From: DATGHS01 sp035307785
GTDB lineage: Bacteria > Planctomycetota > Planctomycetia > Gemmatales > Gemmataceae
DNA: 14,793 nt
Assembly (NCBI GenBank): GCA_035307785.1
Contig: DATGHS010000544.1
Span: forward strand, 1-14,793
Reading direction: 5' to 3'
Shown here: one piece after another, positions 13,115 through 14,793 of the stretch
Layout: each line of letters begins with the position of its first letter
Position numbering within the stretch: position 1 is the first letter of the stretch
The notes under the pieces: generated by a model
What the model was told of the DNA's origin: nothing
Seen by the model: the letters and a program-made list of their open reading frames with translations, nothing else
The model's database searches: none
Translations under genes and position numbers: made by a program

Positions 13115-14793
13115 TCATTCCTTGCCGTGGGACGCGAGCCATTGCGCCTTACGACGATGTTCCTCGGCCAGTTTGCGGAAGCCCAGTTGGTCATTGATAT
13201 ACGCAAGCTGCGCGTGAAGGTCCGGGCGGTAAGGCTGGATTTGAAGGGCCGTTTCCAGCGCTTGAATCCCCTTGCTCGGTTGGTTTAGCTTCAAAGAACA
13301 GCCGGCCAGGCACAGCCAATCGTTCGCGTCGCGGCGCATTCGAGTCACCTCGCCGAGCCGAAGGCCGGCCGAAGCGAACTGGTTTTCGCGCATCTCCGCA
13401 ACCGCGAGAAGATACCCGGCCCGGACGCGCGCCTCCGGTGGACTATCGACTGCCTCGATCACGTCGCGCGCTAGCGCCATGGCCGACGTCAGGTCTCTTT
13501 TTTCGTTGAAGTAGACGTCCGCCAGGGCTTGCGCAGCTATCGGATCGCGAAGACCTGCGGCGCGCGCAGCCTGCAGAAGATCGCGGCCTCGCTTCACGAA
13601 AACAGCGGAATGCTTCGAGTGATTTTGATTTCCGCTCACTCCCAGATAAGCCAGTCCCAGATTGCGCTGCTGCTCCACCGACGACAAATGAGAAGTATCC
13701 TGGATCGGCACCAGGTTGGGCGCCCCCACCGACTCGGTGCGCGGCTGGGTCGCATGCAGCCCGATGCGGTGATGGGTAAAGGCAACATGCGGGATGTCGG
13801 TATCGCCGCGCGGCATGTGACAGGCAGCACAATTATCCGCAGGTTCCTTCTCCAGACGCCTGGTCCGCTCGAGTTTGCAGCCCTTGTCCGCGTGGCAGTC
13901 GAGGCACTTGCTTCGGTAAAAAGCGACGCGGTCTTTGGGCGGCTCCTTGGCGTGCAAGTCGTGACAATTCAGGCAAGTCAGCTCCGATTTTTGATAACAG
14001 ATGCTCTTCCGCAACTGCTCGACGTGGCCGACAACCGTCATCTCCTCGCTGCCGCCGTCGAAGCGATAGTCGATGCGATAATCCGTCAACGGCATCCCTG
14101 GGCGATAGTCCGTGAAGCGCCGCCCGCGCAAGGGAATCATCACTGCCGCACTCAGATGGCAGTTTGCACAGATGTCTTCCAGCTGAGAACGTGCCAGCTT
14201 CCCGGGGTTAACGATGCTGAGGTCTTCGCTGCTCCCAGCCTGTTTCTGGTTTCGGCGCAGTTCCCGATGAAGCGAGCCAGGGCCGTGGCAACTCTCGCAA
14301 CCGATGGCCTTTTCGTGCAGGGTGACGGGCTGAGCCGTTTCGGGCACTGCCTCCACGCGCCCCGCATGACAGAACAGGCAGCTCGTATCGACGGGTCGTT
14401 CGAAGCTCAGGTTTCGGGGCCGATCATAGCCCGGCGAGACGTCCCATTTTTTCTTGGACGCATACCAGGTAATGGGCGATTCATAGAGGTAGCCGTCAAC
14501 CTCGACCAGGTAAGAGCGTGTGAAGTGCCCCGAGCCAACGAGGTAACGGACGGGCAGGTCTACCTTCGCAATCTCCAGGCCGTCGGGTGCATGCTGAACC
14601 TCTTCATGGCGGAGTTCGCCGTTGCGCCGAAAAACGCGATACGATCGGCCCGAAGCCTGGTGAATGAACTCGCCATCGGGCGGCTCGGCCTTGGGATCAA
14701 GTTCGGACAATGCCCGGCTGTGCGAGGTAAGCAAATAGGATTGGTGTCTTTCCTGATGGCATTCGGCGCAAACCGCGCTGCCAACGTAGCGAG
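13115..14793 (-). CDS. Multihaem c-type cytochrome with C-terminal TPRs (5' end outside window)
   Basis: The frame is open to the right edge. Upstream of the first possible start in the window (TTG at 14734) it reads YVGSAVCAECHQERHQSY, a haem-binding site typical of this family, so the gene begins outside and ~558 codons are seen. Counting from the first visible residue, seven CxxCH motifs occur: CAECH (8-12), CLFCH (138-142), CESCH (165-169), CANCH (208-212), CLNCH (273-277), CLDCH (296-300) and CAACH (321-325). DIPHVAFTHHRIG (332-344) supplies histidines that could be distal ligands. This pattern resembles the cytochrome c554-like and paired-CXXCH groups, which carry electrons outside the cytoplasm. 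Residues from about 400 to the end form TPR-like helix pairs, for example YRPDLHAQLAYINDQLG, which bind proteins. No signal peptide is visible because the N-terminus is missing. The redox partner is unknown. Confidence 0.93.
   Translation of the reverse strand, partial: RYVGSAVCAECHQERHQSYLLTSHSRALSELDPKAEPPDGEFIHQASGRSYRVFRRNGELRHEEVQHAPDGLEIAKVDLPVRYLVGSGHFTRSYLVEVDGYLYESPITWYASKKKWDVSPGYDRPRNLSFERPVDTSCLFCHAGRVEAVPETAQPVTLHEKAIGCESCHGPGSLHRELRRNQKQAGSSEDLSIVNPGKLARSQLEDICANCHLSAAVMIPLRGRRFTDYRPGMPLTDYRIDYRFDGGSEEMTVVGHVEQLRKSICYQKSELTCLNCHDLHAKEPPKDRVAFYRSKCLDCHADKGCKLERTRRLEKEPADNCAACHMPRGDTDIPHVAFTHHRIGLHATQPRTESVGAPNLVPIQDTSHLSSVEQQRNLGLAYLGVSGNQNHSKHSAVFVKRGRDLLQAARAAGLRDPIAAQALADVYFNEKRDLTSAMALARDVIEAVDSPPEARVRAGYLLAVAEMRENQFASAGLRLGEVTRMRRDANDWLCLAGCSLKLNQPSKGIQALETALQIQPYRPDLHAQLAYINDQLGFRKLAEEHRRKAQWLASHGKE

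Overview
The window is GC-rich, gene-dense bacterial DNA. Its gene families fit a planctomycete best, probably of a Gemmata- or Pirellula-like lineage. The signs are two WD40-repeat proteins (one exported, with the HEAT-like tail seen on many planctomycete WD40 proteins), an ECF-type sigma factor with long linkers, a SpoIVB/S55-type exported peptidase, and a multihaem cytochrome fused to TPR repeats. The lineage is inferred from protein families; there is no rRNA gene or other marker here.

Layout, left to right. (1) 2-670 (+) is the C-terminal end of a WD40 protein that enters from outside the window. (2) 830-2008 (+) is an exported protein of unknown function whose last ~65 residues look like a CcmH-type domain. 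(3) 2097-4799 (-) is a 900-residue exported protein with about 14 WD40 units and a HEAT-like tail. (4) 5084-5698 (+) is an ECF-like sigma factor, divergent from the WD40 gene. (5) On the minus strand, four genes read in the order S55 peptidase (12548-10674), exported seven-unit beta-propeller protein (10624-8474), AlgI-like MBOAT O-acyltransferase (8362-6920) and AlgX/AlgJ-like SGNH protein (6885-5695). (6) 13115 to beyond 14793 (-) is a multihaem c-type cytochrome with C-terminal TPRs, cut by the right edge.

How the genes may work together. The MBOAT and SGNH genes form a standard two-part O-acetylation module: the membrane protein moves acetyl groups across the membrane and the SGNH protein places them on an exported polymer. 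The two genes upstream, an exported serine peptidase and an exported propeller protein, are close enough to be co-transcribed with each other. A 111-nt gap separates them from the MBOAT gene, so a single four-gene unit is possible but unproven. It would be a candidate cell-surface modification and processing locus.

The gaps are rich in palindromic repeats. There are two paired-palindrome elements with the same outer hexamer but different cores (680-749 and 12947-13004), a 34-bp inverted repeat between convergent genes (2010-2094), and short hairpins at 4873-4904, 6892-6913 and 13042-13063. One repeat-like segment (about 6226-6265) lies inside the SGNH coding region and is translated in frame. 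No tRNA, rRNA, CRISPR array, transposase or phage gene is visible.
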